Assembly (NCBI GenBank): GCA_963556195.1
Contig: OY744537.1
Span: 24,169,441 to 24,233,440 of the forward strand
Direction of reading: 5' to 3'
DNA length: 64,000 bases
Origin: Sepiola atlantica
Lineage: Eukaryota; Mollusca; Cephalopoda; Sepiida; Sepiolidae
The number at the start of each line of letters is the position of its first letter. Position 1 is the stretch's first letter. This document shows, in pieces, positions 1-10,414 of this stretch. The notes under the pieces were generated by a model. That model was given only the letters and a program-made list of their open reading frames with translations, searched no databases and was not told where the DNA came from. The position numbers and the translations under genes were made by a program.

Positions 1-141
1 ATCAGCCAGATCAACTGGAATTTGATAATAAGCTTTCACCAAATCTAATTTAGAGAAAGTTGTACAACCGCAGAGCGATGAAGCGAAATCCTGAATGTGA
101 GTGATCGGATAACGATCAGGAACAGTAACTGCATTTAAATG
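1..141 (-). pseudogene. Gypsy-type retrotransposon pol fragment (reverse transcriptase)
   Basis: Read on the minus strand, this is the beginning of a Gypsy-type reverse transcriptase core. A stretch reading [12 protein letters not shown] is followed by [15 protein letters not shown], the usual first aspartate-containing block of this family. It would copy element RNA into DNA during retrotransposition. The fragment runs off the left edge of the window, and on the other side it stops abruptly at about position 141 next to short tandem motifs. It is therefore a partial copy as seen here. No start, LTR or other pol domain is present in the window on this side. Family assignment is confident from motif; subfamily is not assigned. 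Confidence 0.8.
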
Positions 142-1685
142 ACGGTGTACCTCACCCCTGTGCGGTACCATTAAAATGTACCTCCTTCTGTGGGGCACCA
201 TTAAAATGCAGCACTCCTGGTCGCAGCAACATTAAAATGTACCTTACCCTCTCGTGACGTCCCCGAAGTTGTCTGTTCCTGGTTTTCGGTTGGTCACTCA
301 GTACTGATGAAGACCGTCGGTGTTGAAAGGTCCTTCGATTACCGCTTTCCCCACGTTGTGATTAGATCAAGAAGGTAATCGGCTGGCGCTAGTCTCCAAA
401 GTTTGTACCTCTGAGGGACGAAGGCAATTTCAAGCAAAAAAAATAAAGGACGAATTTGGATGTGTTTTTGTATAAAAATAATTATTAGGGTAAAAGATAC
501 AAGACTATGTTTGCTCAAAAACTTCTAACTTTTAACTTCTAATGTCTGTGTTTTGGACCGGCAATATTACTAAGTTTGGGCGATGTTGGTTTTGGCGATT
601 TTAACCCTAAGTTCGGGGTGCATCTCTGAATGACGTGGGTTCGATTGGCAAGCAAAGCGGAATCTCTGAACGTCTGTTACACCTTTTTTATATTGAGGAT
701 TAGGTGTGTTAAGACTTGGAGTGACTTCGCCCCTTCCTCCAACAGAATTCAATTCGACAACAAAAAATATATATTCTCATTACCATTACTTTCCATATTG
801 GGAACCTCAAATTCACTCTTATAACTCAAGAATGGTTAAGTGTATGTTTAATCCGCCCCTAGCGTCTTCTTCATCTGTTTCCATCTCTCACAGAGATAAC
901 AGGGAGATTCCCTTCCTTAGAAACTCATTCACAGAAAAATACTTCTTCTTCATCTGTTTCCATCTCCTACTGTTACCTCAGTAGGAGGGAGGAGATTCCT
1001 CCCCCTCCTCGAAACTTATTGATAGAAGAGAAAAATATATTTTCATTAACCTGCAAATATGGGGAATGTCATTCTGCAGACATCTCACCTCCCCCATTAC
1101 CCCACATGATCACACCAAGCTGGCGATGTATGAGGGTCCTCGTAAAACAATTTAATTCTTCTCTCTTTACAAAATGTATGCTCATTCCTGGATGCATGTT
1201 ATCTTAACCTACGTCCATTCAATGCTGAGAATGTCAACAACTCGATGTCCACTTCTGTTACACAGTACCCACATGGCATATTTCCTATTTAAATTCTCTT
1301 CAGCAGAGACAATAATAATAGTCCAAGAAACACCCTTCAATACTTTTGGCATTAACATTTCGTTCTTATGTTATTATCTCTGTCCAGGCGATTATATCTT
1401 CCCAAGTCACCACTCAACCACCCAACTTGTATGACATATGACGGCCAGGTGGCCCAATGGCTGTTGTCATTGCACTATTGGGGACTTTTACTCTCCTCAA
1501 AATATCAACAAGAGAAGACCCATCTGACAGTGAGGGATGATATCCTCTTGTATCTCTAACATAAGTTATTTCTCATCTACCGATTCCCCAGAAAGAAAAC
1601 AATTCTTTTCTCCTTTATCAGAGATCGGCTTTCTCTCTAGTTAATAACAACTGAAAATAATTTGGAATTCCCCAAAAGTAAAAAC
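142..1685. other. No gene recognised; short diverged repeats
   Basis: At 150-245 a short unit containing CATTAAAATGTACC recurs about three times. At 865-890 and 945-970 the sequence CTTCTTCATCTGTTTCCATC is duplicated about 80 bases apart. The small open frames here have no recognisable domain and overlap on both strands. I see no promoter or RNA gene. Confidence 0.5.
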
Positions 1686-1880
1686 AAGGTCCTGAGTTCG
1701 AATCAAACTGACGGCCGATCGACGATATTGTCACATTGGTAATTTCCGGTGGGACGCCAATCGCTGGCATGTTTGGGAACCAAATGTAATGGGGATGTCC
1801 AAGGGCTAGATGATGGGCAAATAATCCCTAGCTGGAGCATATGGTTAAAATCGGCCATTGCGACCATTTACTTCTCGTCA
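1686..1880 (+). repeat. Possible tRNA-derived SINE fragment
   Basis: The sequence CTGAGTTCGAATC near 1694-1706 resembles a tRNA B box (RNA polymerase III internal promoter). About 170 bases of non-coding sequence with no open frame follow it. No convincing A box is visible upstream, so this could be a 5'-decayed SINE or chance similarity. The call is an inference from the B-box-like motif only. Confidence 0.35.
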
Positions 1881-2739
1881 CAAGTTCGTATAGTATATAT
1901 ATATATATAAAAACGAAGCTTTTAGCATTTATACACAAAAAAAAAATACATATATATATTCAACATTATTGATACAATGCAAGCCAAAAAATGAAAACTT
2001 ATGTATTGCTAACAATACAGAAACACTCCCTCTTCCATATTTCTAGTGACAGCGGTACTATCCTAACACTAATATACACCTCCAAGAGGTTTAAATACTA
2101 GGGATACGAACTAAATCCACACATTGCAGACTTAGAATTTGTATATGCTGACTATTATCTCTATAAAGATAGGTAGGTGTATATGTTTATATATTTGTAT
2201 GTACAGGATTTACTCCAAAACTAATTAATCGACCATTACGAATTTTGGAAAATACATGTTAGGTGTAAGGGTTTATAATGTGGGCTATATTTAGTTTAAT
2301 TTAGTTTCATGCAAAGGGCGTAAAATTCAGATACCTCAGATTTTTGTGAAATTTTAACAATAGGTATTAGACACCAATTAATAAATATTCCTTAAATTTC
2401 AGTTTCTTTTGGATAGTTTAAAGGGATTTTAGAGGGCATAATATGGGCGCAACCTCCCATTTGTAAATGCAAATATTTCAGATTTGCATTGAATTTGATC
2501 CATAGTCATTAGACACCAATTAAGCAAGATTTCCTGAATTTCAATTTGTTCTTAAGGACCTTTAAGTTTAAGCCCTAAATTTAATGTAATGGATTTTTAT
2601 CAAAATTAGAATAATGATTTTCGACATAAGGTTGAGTAGCATTATACCTTGATTTTGATCTTCGTAAGGGTACATAAAAGTGGTGCAAAACTTCTCTTCA
2701 GGCAATTCATTTGACTCGTCTTGGGACGAGCATCATTCT

Positions 2740-2742
<3 letters not shown>
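1881..2742. other. No gene; two-copy diverged direct repeat
   Basis: AT-rich sequence. The words TTAGACACCAATTAA at about 2367 and 2508 anchor a diverged direct repeat with a period of roughly 140 bases. The repeat also shares an 'ATTTCAGTTT/ATTTCAATTT' stretch. Nothing coding is recognised. Confidence 0.5.

Positions 2743-2784
<42 letters not shown>
2743..2784. repeat. (TA)n microsatellite
   Basis: Uninterrupted TA dinucleotide run. Several mobile elements of this window use similar TA runs as flanks. Confidence 0.95.
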
Positions 2785-2787
<3 letters not shown>

Positions 2788-2849
2788 ATAAATATTTTAC
2801 ATTAGATCCTATCGTGATAAGGAGATGCTCGATATTGTAGATAGAGCAT

Positions 2850-3003
2850 AGGAAATATTGAAATGATGAAAAAAAAATTGGATAGTTTACAAGTTCATTA
2901 AATTATCAGGTATTCAAGCAAGGAATACAATTATATTCCTTGATTGAACACCTGATGATTTAATAAACTTTCAAATTTTATTTTTTTCATCATTTCAATA
3001 TTT

Positions 3004-3006
<3 letters not shown>
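2850..3006. repeat. Imperfect foldback (hairpin) element
   Basis: The left arm begins AGGAAATATTGAAATGATG. The same sequence in reverse complement ends the element at 3006, giving arms of about 75 bases around a short AT-rich centre. The arms differ at several positions, unlike the neighbouring perfect palindrome. The right side abuts a TA run. It is probably a non-autonomous foldback or MITE-type element; no coding capacity. Confidence 0.75.

Positions 3007-3040
<34 letters not shown>
3007..3040. repeat. (AT)n microsatellite
   Basis: AT dinucleotide run between the two hairpin elements at 2850-3006 and 3039-3260. Confidence 0.9.
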
Positions 3041-3048
<8 letters not shown>

Positions 3049-3260
3049 ATAGAATGAAGTAATAAAATAAGGTGTCAATCAAATTTTATTAGAATTCAAG
3101 GTTCAAGCAAAGTATCTTAAAGTCCTTAGCTCATGAGTTTTCAAAGATAATTCTTTGAAAACTCATGAGCTAAGGACTTTAAGATACTTTGCTTGAACCT
3201 TGAATTCTAATAAAATTTGATTGACACCTTATTTTATTACTTCATTCTATATTATAATAT
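3039..3260. repeat. Perfect 222-bp palindrome, 109-bp arms
   Basis: Position 3039 pairs with 3260 and pairing continues without any mismatch I can find to 3147/3152. The unpaired centre is the four bases TAAT. Arm sequence includes AGTCCTTAGCTCATGAG. Arms this identical point to a young or gene-converted foldback element, or to an inverted duplication formed during replication. There is no coding capacity. Confidence 0.95.
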
Positions 3261-3329
3261 TAATGCTCTATCCAGTATATTGAGCTTCAGTTTTTATCCG
3301 GATGTCTCACTAATTTTAAGATATTAGTT

Positions 3330-3940
3330 GACGCTTATATCTTTTGTTGGATTGCTTCATTTCAATCACCGCCCTCCTCCACCCCTCCAATTCCTCACTC
3401 ATTGCTATCATTTTCCAAATATTTCAAATATTTCACACCCTATCACAACAAATCCTCCCTCTTCCCCTCTCAACTATTTTCTCCCATACCTCTTCTTAAA
3501 TTCCCTCATTTTCTCAAAACGCTCTCTAAGACCATAACTTTCGCCCATCCACCAAAATCACAGCCCCCCTCCCTCTCTACCCATCCTCCTTTCCCTGCAT
3601 ACACCCCCCACACACAAACATTCCAACTTACTTTTCCCCTTCAATCTTGACCGCAGCCATCTGGTCAAACACCTCCCTCCCCCCTCTTCCTCCACTCTCT
3701 CTCTGCCATCCACTTTACCCCTGCTCATCCCCACCTCTTTCTCTTACCACCAGCCACAGTAGTCCTTGCTCACCCCATCCTTCCATTTTTTCCCCACTCA
3801 TTTTCTTCATTCATTTTTATTCTCTAACAAGTACGGACGTCCACCGAGTAGTGGCCATTATTTTCATTTTATTTTATTTTTCCTCCCAATATGTCTACCC
3901 TACATGTATCTGTACTTGCATGACATCTTTTCTCTATATG
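3330..3940 (+). other. Pyrimidine-rich non-coding stretch
   Basis: The + strand is strongly biased to C and T, with many CCTCC, CCACC and TTTC runs. This bias makes three overlapping open frames rich in Pro, Ser, Phe and Leu with no domain. I regard these frames as compositional artefacts. The tract leads directly into the hammerhead-like motif at 3947. Confidence 0.6.
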
Positions 3941-3946
3941 ATCATC

Positions 3947-3985
3947 CTGATGAAGTCTTATAAATAAAGACGAAACGTTGATGTA
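3947..3985 (+). ncRNA. Hammerhead-ribozyme-like core
   Basis: All core elements of a hammerhead ribozyme occur in order. CTGATGA is at 3947-3953. Stem II is GTCTT (3955-3959) pairing perfectly with AAGAC (3967-3971) over a 7-base loop. GAAA is at 3972-3975. A very short stem III is C3976/G3983 plus a wobble pair around TTGA. The expected U (3984) and A (3985) at the cleavage position follow. One extra A separates CTGATGA from stem II. I cannot find a matching 5' strand for stem I, so the copy may be truncated. Penelope-like elements and some SINEs of animals are known to carry minimal hammerheads with short stem III. Activity is untested. Confidence 0.6.
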
Positions 3986-4061
3986 CACATAAAAAACATC
4001 CATTTTTTGGTTTTCCTTTTTCATTTTCCCATCACGTCGGATTACCTTCATCCTTCTCTTC

Positions 4062-4063
<2 letters not shown>

Positions 4064-4112
<49 letters not shown>

Positions 4113-4175
4113 ATTTTCTTTTTGTGTAATGAGGTGTTACAAACTATATATATGTACAGATATACACGATGACAA

Positions 4176-4214
<39 letters not shown>

Positions 4215-4215
4215 G
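4064..4215. repeat. (AT)n then (TTA)n microsatellites
   Basis: An AT run spans 4064-4111 and a TTA trinucleotide run spans about 4176-4215. The leucine-rich frame across it is an artefact. Confidence 0.9.
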
Positions 4216-5560
4216 ATAAATAAAAAATTTCATTTAAAAAAAGTCAGTTGTTGGCAATCTCCTTTCAGTATCATGTATATACTAGTGTACACCCTCCATA
4301 AAAATGACAAAAAAACTTATGCTTCGCCAGTGTTCGTGCTAATATTCATATAGAATCAGAATTATGTCACTAATTTAATTTAGTTTTTCATATATAAATT
4401 ATTATTATCCTTTCTGATGACCTAAAGAAAAACAAAACCACCTACTGTTGACTTTTTATTTAGAGTGGAGTATTTCTTTCTGAATTCATTTCAGACGACA
4501 GGGGTTGTTTGATTTGCCATTTGCTTTTTAATGTAAGTCTTTCTAATATTTTATTTTATATAGGACTGAACTGAGCTAGTTGAAAAAAATGTGCGTCATT
4601 TCTGATGACCTAAAGAGAAAAACCACCAACCATGACTTTGCTTTTTATTATTTTCTTCCTTCAGTTTTCTTCCTTTGATTATTTAGAGGTAGGATAGGGT
4701 GCGGCTAGCCATTTAAACAAAATGATGCCGGATGTTAAAAACATCAAAGATGTTAGAAGTGAATGATTAAAATAATGAAATTGAAAGAGAACAATCGTCG
4801 CTTACATAAAGAAATAAGAAACAAAGAAATTGTCCCAAACAAAAAAGTTTTTTTTTTTTTAAAAGGAAACAAAAAAACGTATAAATCAGTATAGAAAACG
4901 AAAAGAAAAAAGAGATAAAAAAAACATTTGATTATGGAAATAGATTTGCGTTCTCCCTCCCTTTAATTTGTGTGACGGACAGATATATATTTACAAATAA
5001 ATAAACATTGCTCTTTATTATAGAGTGGAGGATATTTTTAACTACTTCAAATAAAATGTTAACTGCTTATTAAGCTCTAGGATATAGATGACATCTACCT
5101 GAAGTTAGATTTTGAGGCTTACTCTTCATGGCCTAGTTTCCCATATCATACAGCTATTGCTTCTCCCACACAAATCTAATAGATCTTTGTCAAAAACAGA
5201 TCTGTTCATAAGAAATAAGAAATCCAAGTTTTAGATTTAAAAAAAAAAAATTAACGACTCACATCTGTACATTTCCCAGGGCCTTTATCAAAGAAGTAAT
5301 TGCCCCGCTAGCTTTTGTTCAGTTTTAATGTTATCTCGGAACGTGAAATGCAATCAATAATATCTATAAAATGTAGGTAAGATTACAATGTTTTAAAAAG
5401 TGAATCACAGGCATATGTTGAATAGAGTTTTGAATAAAATATAATGATATCAAAACGGCTGTGAACTTGTAAGGAGTGGGAAATTTGCAAACTTGTATGG
5501 ACAAATAAAACAACAAGGCTATAGATAACGCTAATAAAGATGTGTGGAGAGGTGGAAGTT
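4216..5560. other. No gene; short direct duplication
   Basis: The sequence TTTCTGATGACCTAAAGA occurs near 4412 and again near 4598, each followed by a related ACCACC... stretch, so a segment of about 50 bases is duplicated about 185 bases apart. Otherwise AT-rich, with A-tracts at 4840-4925 and no recognisable coding or RNA gene. Confidence 0.5.
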
Positions 5561-6532
5561 GATGTTGAATCGCCATTTTGTAGTAGGGTTGCTGCGTCGA
5601 TATCCATCGATTTTTATTACTTAAAAAATCAGGGGACAATAATAGATCACTTATTCTGTGAAGGTAATGTGAAGGGTTTAAGGAACTCTGTTACAAAAGG
5701 TGTAGAGTTTGGGAGATGTTGAATCGCCATTTTGTAGTAGGGTTGCTGCGTCGATATCCATCGATTTTTATTACTTAAAAAATCAGGGGACAATAATAGA
5801 TCACTTATTCTGTGAAGGTAATGTGAAGGGTTTAAGGAACTCTGTTACAAAAGGTGTAGAGTTTGGGAGATGTTGAATCGCCATTTTGTAGTAGGGTTGC
5901 TGCGTCGATATCCATCGATTTTTATTACTTAAAAAATCAGGGGACAATAATAGATCACTTATTCTGTGAAGGTAATGTGAAGGGTTTAAGGAACTCTGTT
6001 ACAAAAGGTGTAGAGTTTGGGAGATGTTGAATCGCCATTTTGTAGTAGGGTTGCTGCGTCGATATCCATCGATTTTTATTACTTAAAAAATCAGGGGACA
6101 ATAATAGATCACTTATTCTGTGAAGGTAATGTGAAGGGTTTAAGGAACTCTGTTACAAAAGGTGTAGAGTTTGGGAGATGTTGAATCGCCATTTTGTAGT
6201 AGGGTTGTTGCGTCGATATCCATCGATTTTTATTACTTAAAAAATCAGGGGACAATAATAGATCACTTATTCTGTGAAGGTAATGTGAAGGGTTTAAGGA
6301 ACTCTGTTACAAAAGGTGTAGAGTTTGGGAGATGTTGAATCGCCATTTTGTAGTAGGGTTGCTGCGTCGATATCCATCGATTTTTATTACTTAAAAAATC
6401 AGGGGACAATAATAGATCACTTATTCTGTGAAGGTAATGTGAAGGGTTTAAGGAACTCTGTTACAAAAGGTGTAGAGTTTGGGAGATGTTGAATCGCCAT
6501 TTTGTAGTAGGGTTGCTGCGTCGATATCCATC
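5561..6532 (+). repeat. 154-bp tandem satellite, about 6.3 copies
   Basis: The word GATGTTGAATCGCCATTTTG recurs at 5561, 5715, 5869, 6023, 6177, 6331 and 6485, an exact period of 154. Copies are nearly identical; one visible difference is GTTGCTGCG to GTTGTTGCG in the copy starting at 6177. The first copy begins inside ordinary sequence and the last stops after about 48 bases, where an LTR-like repeat starts. Each unit contains the short palindrome ATCGATATCCATCGAT-like sequence. There is no coding capacity that persists across units. Confidence 0.95.
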
Positions 6533-6750
6533 CTACTGGCCTCGTTTGTTATGAAGAAAAGGGTCAGCAAGTTTTCGGTTAAAAGGACAAACTTCCTCTC
6601 TACAATTTAAATCAATTTTATTCAAACAGTTTCAACAAAACATGGTCCAAAAGAGTTATGAAAACAGGAATATGAAATAGGTTGAGTCTGCCGATGTACA
6701 TGTACTATTGAAATGAAATTGAGTCTATGAGTTTCATCTCGTCTAGCAAA
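6533..6750 (-). mobile_element. LTR-like interspersed repeat, copy 1
   Basis: Begins CTACTGGCCTCGTTTG and contains, on the minus strand, an AATAAA-type signal followed by TTGATTTAAATTGTAGAG. A clearly related sequence lies at 7125-7480, and diverged relatives lie at 12030-12370 (+) and 47090-47340 (-). The conserved AATAAA region, plus a TATAAA in the 12-kb copy, suggests a retroelement LTR. No TG...CA ends or target duplication could be fixed. Confidence 0.5.
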
Positions 6751-7124
6751 GTCATTGCTAAATATGTGGAGAAAAAGATAACGTCTTGTCACATTGACAT
6801 CTCAAATGGGACTGTTTATAATTCGGAGAAAAAGGTTTAGGTGGAAGCGGAAGTTTAAGGAGTAGATGGGCTCTGGCTATTGCTCGATTTTGACACTCCT
6901 TTGTCTATTAGCCAGACACAGAGGTATTAGCACAGGGACACCTCAAAGACACCTAGTGCTTGGCCTTGTTTCTATCTGGGCAACTTGGGGAAAAAATATT
7001 TTCAGTAAGTCTCACATGACTAGTCTGGGTCGCTTTTGTTCCGACAGGTTGAGAGTAAAGGTTAGATAGCTTGTCTGGCTGAAGTTCCGACTGGTAGTGC
7101 AGGAGTCATAACTCTTAAATAGCA
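6751..7124. other. No gene recognised
   Basis: Sequence between two copies of the LTR-like repeat. A small frame of 67 residues on the + strand shows no domain. It could be the internal part of a short element whose two ends are the copies at 6533 and 7125, but no coding motif supports that. Confidence 0.35.
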
Positions 7125-7480
7125 CTACTGGCCTCGTTTGATATGAAGAAAAGGGTCAGCAAGCTTTGGCTAAAAGGACAAACTTCTTCTCTACAATTTA
7201 AATCAATTTTATTCAAACAGTTTCATCAACGCAAAACATGATCTAAAAAGAGTTATGGAAACAGAAATACAAAATAGGTTGAGTCTGCCGACTTATATGT
7301 ACTATCGAAATGGAATTGAGTTCAGATCTTTTACCTCACCTCTCACCCAAGTCCTGGCGAGAGGCGAGCAAGTGATATGACGTCTTGTCAACACAACGCT
7401 CAAAGTCTGACTGTCTGTAAAATGAAAAAAACAGTTTGGGTGGAAGCAGAAGTTGTTTCCTACGTGAACAATATTCTTAT
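7125..7480 (-). mobile_element. LTR-like interspersed repeat, copy 2
   Basis: Direct-orientation relative of 6533-6750, sharing CTACTGGCCTCGTTTG, GAAAAGGGTCAGCAAG and TCAATTTTATTCAAACAG. It extends further, to about 7480. Read on the minus strand it matches the 12-kb and 47-kb copies around AACTCAATTCCATTTCGATAG and AATAAAATTGATTTAAATTG. It differs from copy 1 at many scattered positions, so the pair is not recent. Confidence 0.5.
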
Positions 7481-7769
7481 CGCCCAACATATATATCGCT
7501 CCACGAATGAAAACATTCAAGTGAGTTCTTACTGAACCACGTACTAATCACTCCGTGAGTGAGAACATGCAAGTGCAAAAGAAAATAGATTGTAATTATG
7601 TAACTGCTACAAATGCGTCCAGTTATGAAAATTTCATGAAAAATCAGATTTAAAACAAATATAATGAAACTATTAAATTAGGCTGATTCTTTAGTTGATA
7701 CGGGTGCAACATAGCTTTGCTGATTTAGCAGTTTTGCTTAACCATCCCGTTTCACGCAAATAAAAATTC

Positions 7770-7925
7770 AACTTCCAGAAGACTGTCACTTAGAACTGAT
7801 TATTACTTAGCAATTTTATCCATTGCGCCACGGGTCTTCTGGAAGTTGAAGATTCAATCTTCGGTGCCAGGAATACAATTATGAATTACTTGCTACCCAG
7901 TCATGGCCGACGGAACGAGGGTGGG
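7770..7925 (+). repeat. SINE-like repeat fragment (family of 10.4 and 57.6 kb)
   Basis: Contains GATTCAATCTTC at 7851 in the position of a tRNA B box, then GAATACAATTATGAATTACTT and CATGGCCGACGGAACGAGGG. The same order of words is found at 10440-10570 and 57690-57795, where the B-box-like word is GGTTCAATCTT or GGTTCAATCC. The 3' part with the hammerhead-like segment is missing here. Confidence 0.55.
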
Positions 7926-8375
7926 GAGTGATCCTTTCTCTTCCCTACAACCCATTTCTCACAGAAAAGAAGGTTCATAATCTCTCTCTTCTCTATCGTT
8001 ATTACTCAGGTGTGCACTCCTTCCCAAAAAGGGGAGGCAAAGCCTGGGAGGGTGGACCTCCTAGAACTGCACAGGACAAACCCATAGACCGGCGTAAATC
8101 AAGCCCCAAAGGACAAGACAATACCGGTCTATGGGGTGCAGTATCCATCAGAACAGATACTACATTTTCTTCCTAGCCAAAAGGCCAAGGCCGAGAAAAG
8201 AATACTCAGAGACTATAACTTGATATTGAGAACATTTTCCCTTATTTTCCATTGGGATCATTTGGTTTTCGTATATAACAATGTAGCGAGTTACCGAAAG
8301 AAGAAATAACTAGAGTAAATTTCCAAGAAAAGCCCTTCATGGAGTTCACCATTTTAATATTTTTCATAAATTGTG
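7926..8375. other. No gene recognised
   Basis: Mixed-composition sequence with no domain in the open frames. A self-complementary pair GACCGG...CCGGTC surrounds 8087-8130. Nothing else is visible. Confidence 0.4.
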
Positions 8376-8961
8376 CAGGGTGGCCTCCCCCCACCCCCTA
8401 AAAAAATGACACATGTTGAATCGTTAATAAAGTTAACAATTTTTTTTGCAATCTAACTATATTTGGAACAAATAAATTTCAGTTTATGCCTTACTTGTCC
8501 ATCAGGTTTCAGTCATGAATGTCCAACAGTCTTTGTTTTAGCATCGTTCACTGATATGATGGAAGTCACTTTGCTGATCATCTCATAAATAGGATGTATG
8601 ATCTAGAATGGGCTTCACACTCACCCGAGACCTCCACATTTTTATCTGTGGGGTTATCTCAAAGATAATGTCGATCAAAACAATTCCCAGTCTATTCCTG
8701 AATGGAAGAGGGCCATCACAGCCGAAATCAGGGCAGTGCCAAAAAATAGTATGTCAGGATTATTGACAATTTTGCACATTGTATCCAGGTGTGCATATCA
8801 TTGAATGGCAATAAAACTGTTGGGCATTTATGACTGAAACTTGGAGGATAAGTCAGGCATAAATTAAAGTTTATTTGTACCAAATATGATTGGATTGTGG
8901 AAAGTATTGTGAATTTTATTAACGATTCCATGGGTGGAATTTGGTGGTGGGGGTTACCCTG
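8376..8961 (+). mobile_element. Internally deleted mariner/Tc1-superfamily element with long inverted repeats
   Basis: Inverted repeats of roughly 150-180 bases flank the element: the left arm starts CAGGGTGG at 8376 and the right arm ends ACCCTG at 8961. Matching blocks include GAATCGTTAATAAA, TTTATGCCTTACTTG/TTTATGCCTGACTTA and TTTCAGTCATGAATG. Between them at about 8636-8746 the + strand encodes HFYLWGYLKDNV followed by PEWKRAITAEIRAVPK. That is the region just after the last catalytic Asp of mariner/Tc1-type (DDE) transposases. The rest of the transposase is gone, so this copy is non-autonomous. The right end is followed by TA, the expected target; the left flank is not a clear TA. Confidence 0.75.
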
Positions 8962-9599
8962 TATTATGTCCACACCCAAGAGGCCAATTGTTTATGTAAG
9001 AATAAATGTATATGTATGTAAATCCTTTCCTCTTTCTTCCAACCCTAACCCTAACCCTCGCGTGTGTCACTCATGATATTACAACACACAAAATGGCGAC
9101 TGATACAAATCAGTCCGCCGGTGACTTTGTTGCTGTCAGACTGAGGCATGATTTTGTTCAATCCTAGGAGGTCCATCTTCTCAATCCTTGCTCCTCTCTG
9201 AGAGGGTGTTAGTTTTTTGCTAATCGCCCGAAGCGACCCTACTGGGGAATGCTTACAGGGCTTTTTCAAAACCACACCAGATCTTGTGTCTCACCTCTGG
9301 CAAGGAGGTAAATAAATATACCCGAACACATAGTCGTTAAAAAGGTAAAAGCTAGGATATCAAATATTCGTTAGCTTAATGCCAATTTAAATCTAGGTTA
9401 AAAGATAATACAAGTACTGCTGAAGAACTGGAAGGATAATAATACATTTGTGACAATTGCGTGAGAATAAGTACAAAAATAACAAGGTTTAAGATTCAAC
9501 CCAAAATTTAGTATTATTCGGAAAATACAATTGATAAGAAGGAAAAGAAAAAAGGGAAAAGTTCAAACTGGCTGAAAACGAAGTTGAAACGGTTCAAAT
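8962..9599. other. No gene; short telomere-like run
   Basis: CCCTAACCCTAACCCT at about 9042-9057 is two and a half units of the animal telomere repeat. The minus-strand frame of 74 residues beside it has no recognised domain. The remaining sequence is featureless and AT-rich. Confidence 0.5.
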
Positions 9600-10010
9600 A
9601 TGGTTTGGTAGTTTGGTAGTTTTGTTTTACGGCATATCAACCCTTTTTGGGTTATTTAATGCCGAATCTGGTCATTATAGTAAAAGTTTTTATGCTTCAA
9701 GTTCTTTATATCTTCAAATGTTTAATCATCGTTTTTGGTTTGGTAGTTTTGTTTTACGGCATATCAACCCTTTTTGGGTTATTTAATGCCGAATCTGGTC
9801 ATTATAGTAAAAGATTTATGCTTCAAGTTCTAAAAATAAAATAAAAAAGGGGAGGGAGAAAGGGAGAGGGGCTGTTGTTTTTGTTTTTGTTTTTGGTTTT
9901 GTAGAACATAATTAAGTTTTACAAAAAAAAAAAAAAAAAAACGTCAATGTAGGTGAATTTCGTCTCAGGGAGCCACAGGGCAGCCTGATCTGGTATCACC
10001 AGGGTTCAAA
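9600..10010 (+). repeat. Interspersed repeat with internal duplication
   Basis: The word GTTTTACGGCATATCAACCC followed by TTTTTGGGTTATTTAATGCCGAATCTGGTCATTATAG occurs at about 9622 and 9750 and again, diverged, at 10630. The later part (GCAGCCTGATCTGGTATCACC near 9983) also recurs at 10875. This looks like part of the same composite family as the SINE-like copies at 10415 and 57588. It is non-coding. Confidence 0.6.
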
Positions 10011-10414
10011 TATGTTAACATCAAGAAAGGTTTGAGAGAGCCCTTGGAAAGAGGTAAGAAAGAAATTTATTTGCATGAGATTTGCATGTGTGAAATAAAC
10101 CTCTGAAGTTCTCAGTTAAAAAAAGACTTTGTATTTAACTATCTCAAAGAAAGCTGAGACAAGAATAACATTTAGTTCAGTAAACAAAAGTTGCTGAACT
10201 GCTCTTCAAATGGCGTTCTTTCAAATTGGTCATGCAAACGTTTTAGGGATCTAGCGACCTAAATATTGTCGATACCTGAGTTATGTGACAAGATAGACAA
10301 ACTTGAAAATAAAGAAAAAAGGATGAGGGTCTGAAGGAAGAAATATGGATTCAATATAGGCCTAACACTGAGAACTATTAATAGTTAGATAATGCTTATT
10401 GTGTTTCCACAAGG
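10011..10414. other. No gene recognised
   Basis: AT-rich sequence without recognisable coding or structural features. Confidence 0.4.

Noticed and set aside
304..332. CTGATGA followed by GAAAGG, a possible hammerhead core
   Set aside because: The intervening stem has only about three pairs with a mismatch, and the base after GAAA is G; too weak.
3328..3967. Overlapping Pro/Ser/Phe-rich frames
   Set aside because: They arise from pyrimidine-rich sequence, overlap in several frames and have no domain.
9042..9057. Telomere-like CCCTAACCCTAACCCT as a chromosome end
   Set aside because: Only two and a half units, with ordinary repeat DNA on both sides.
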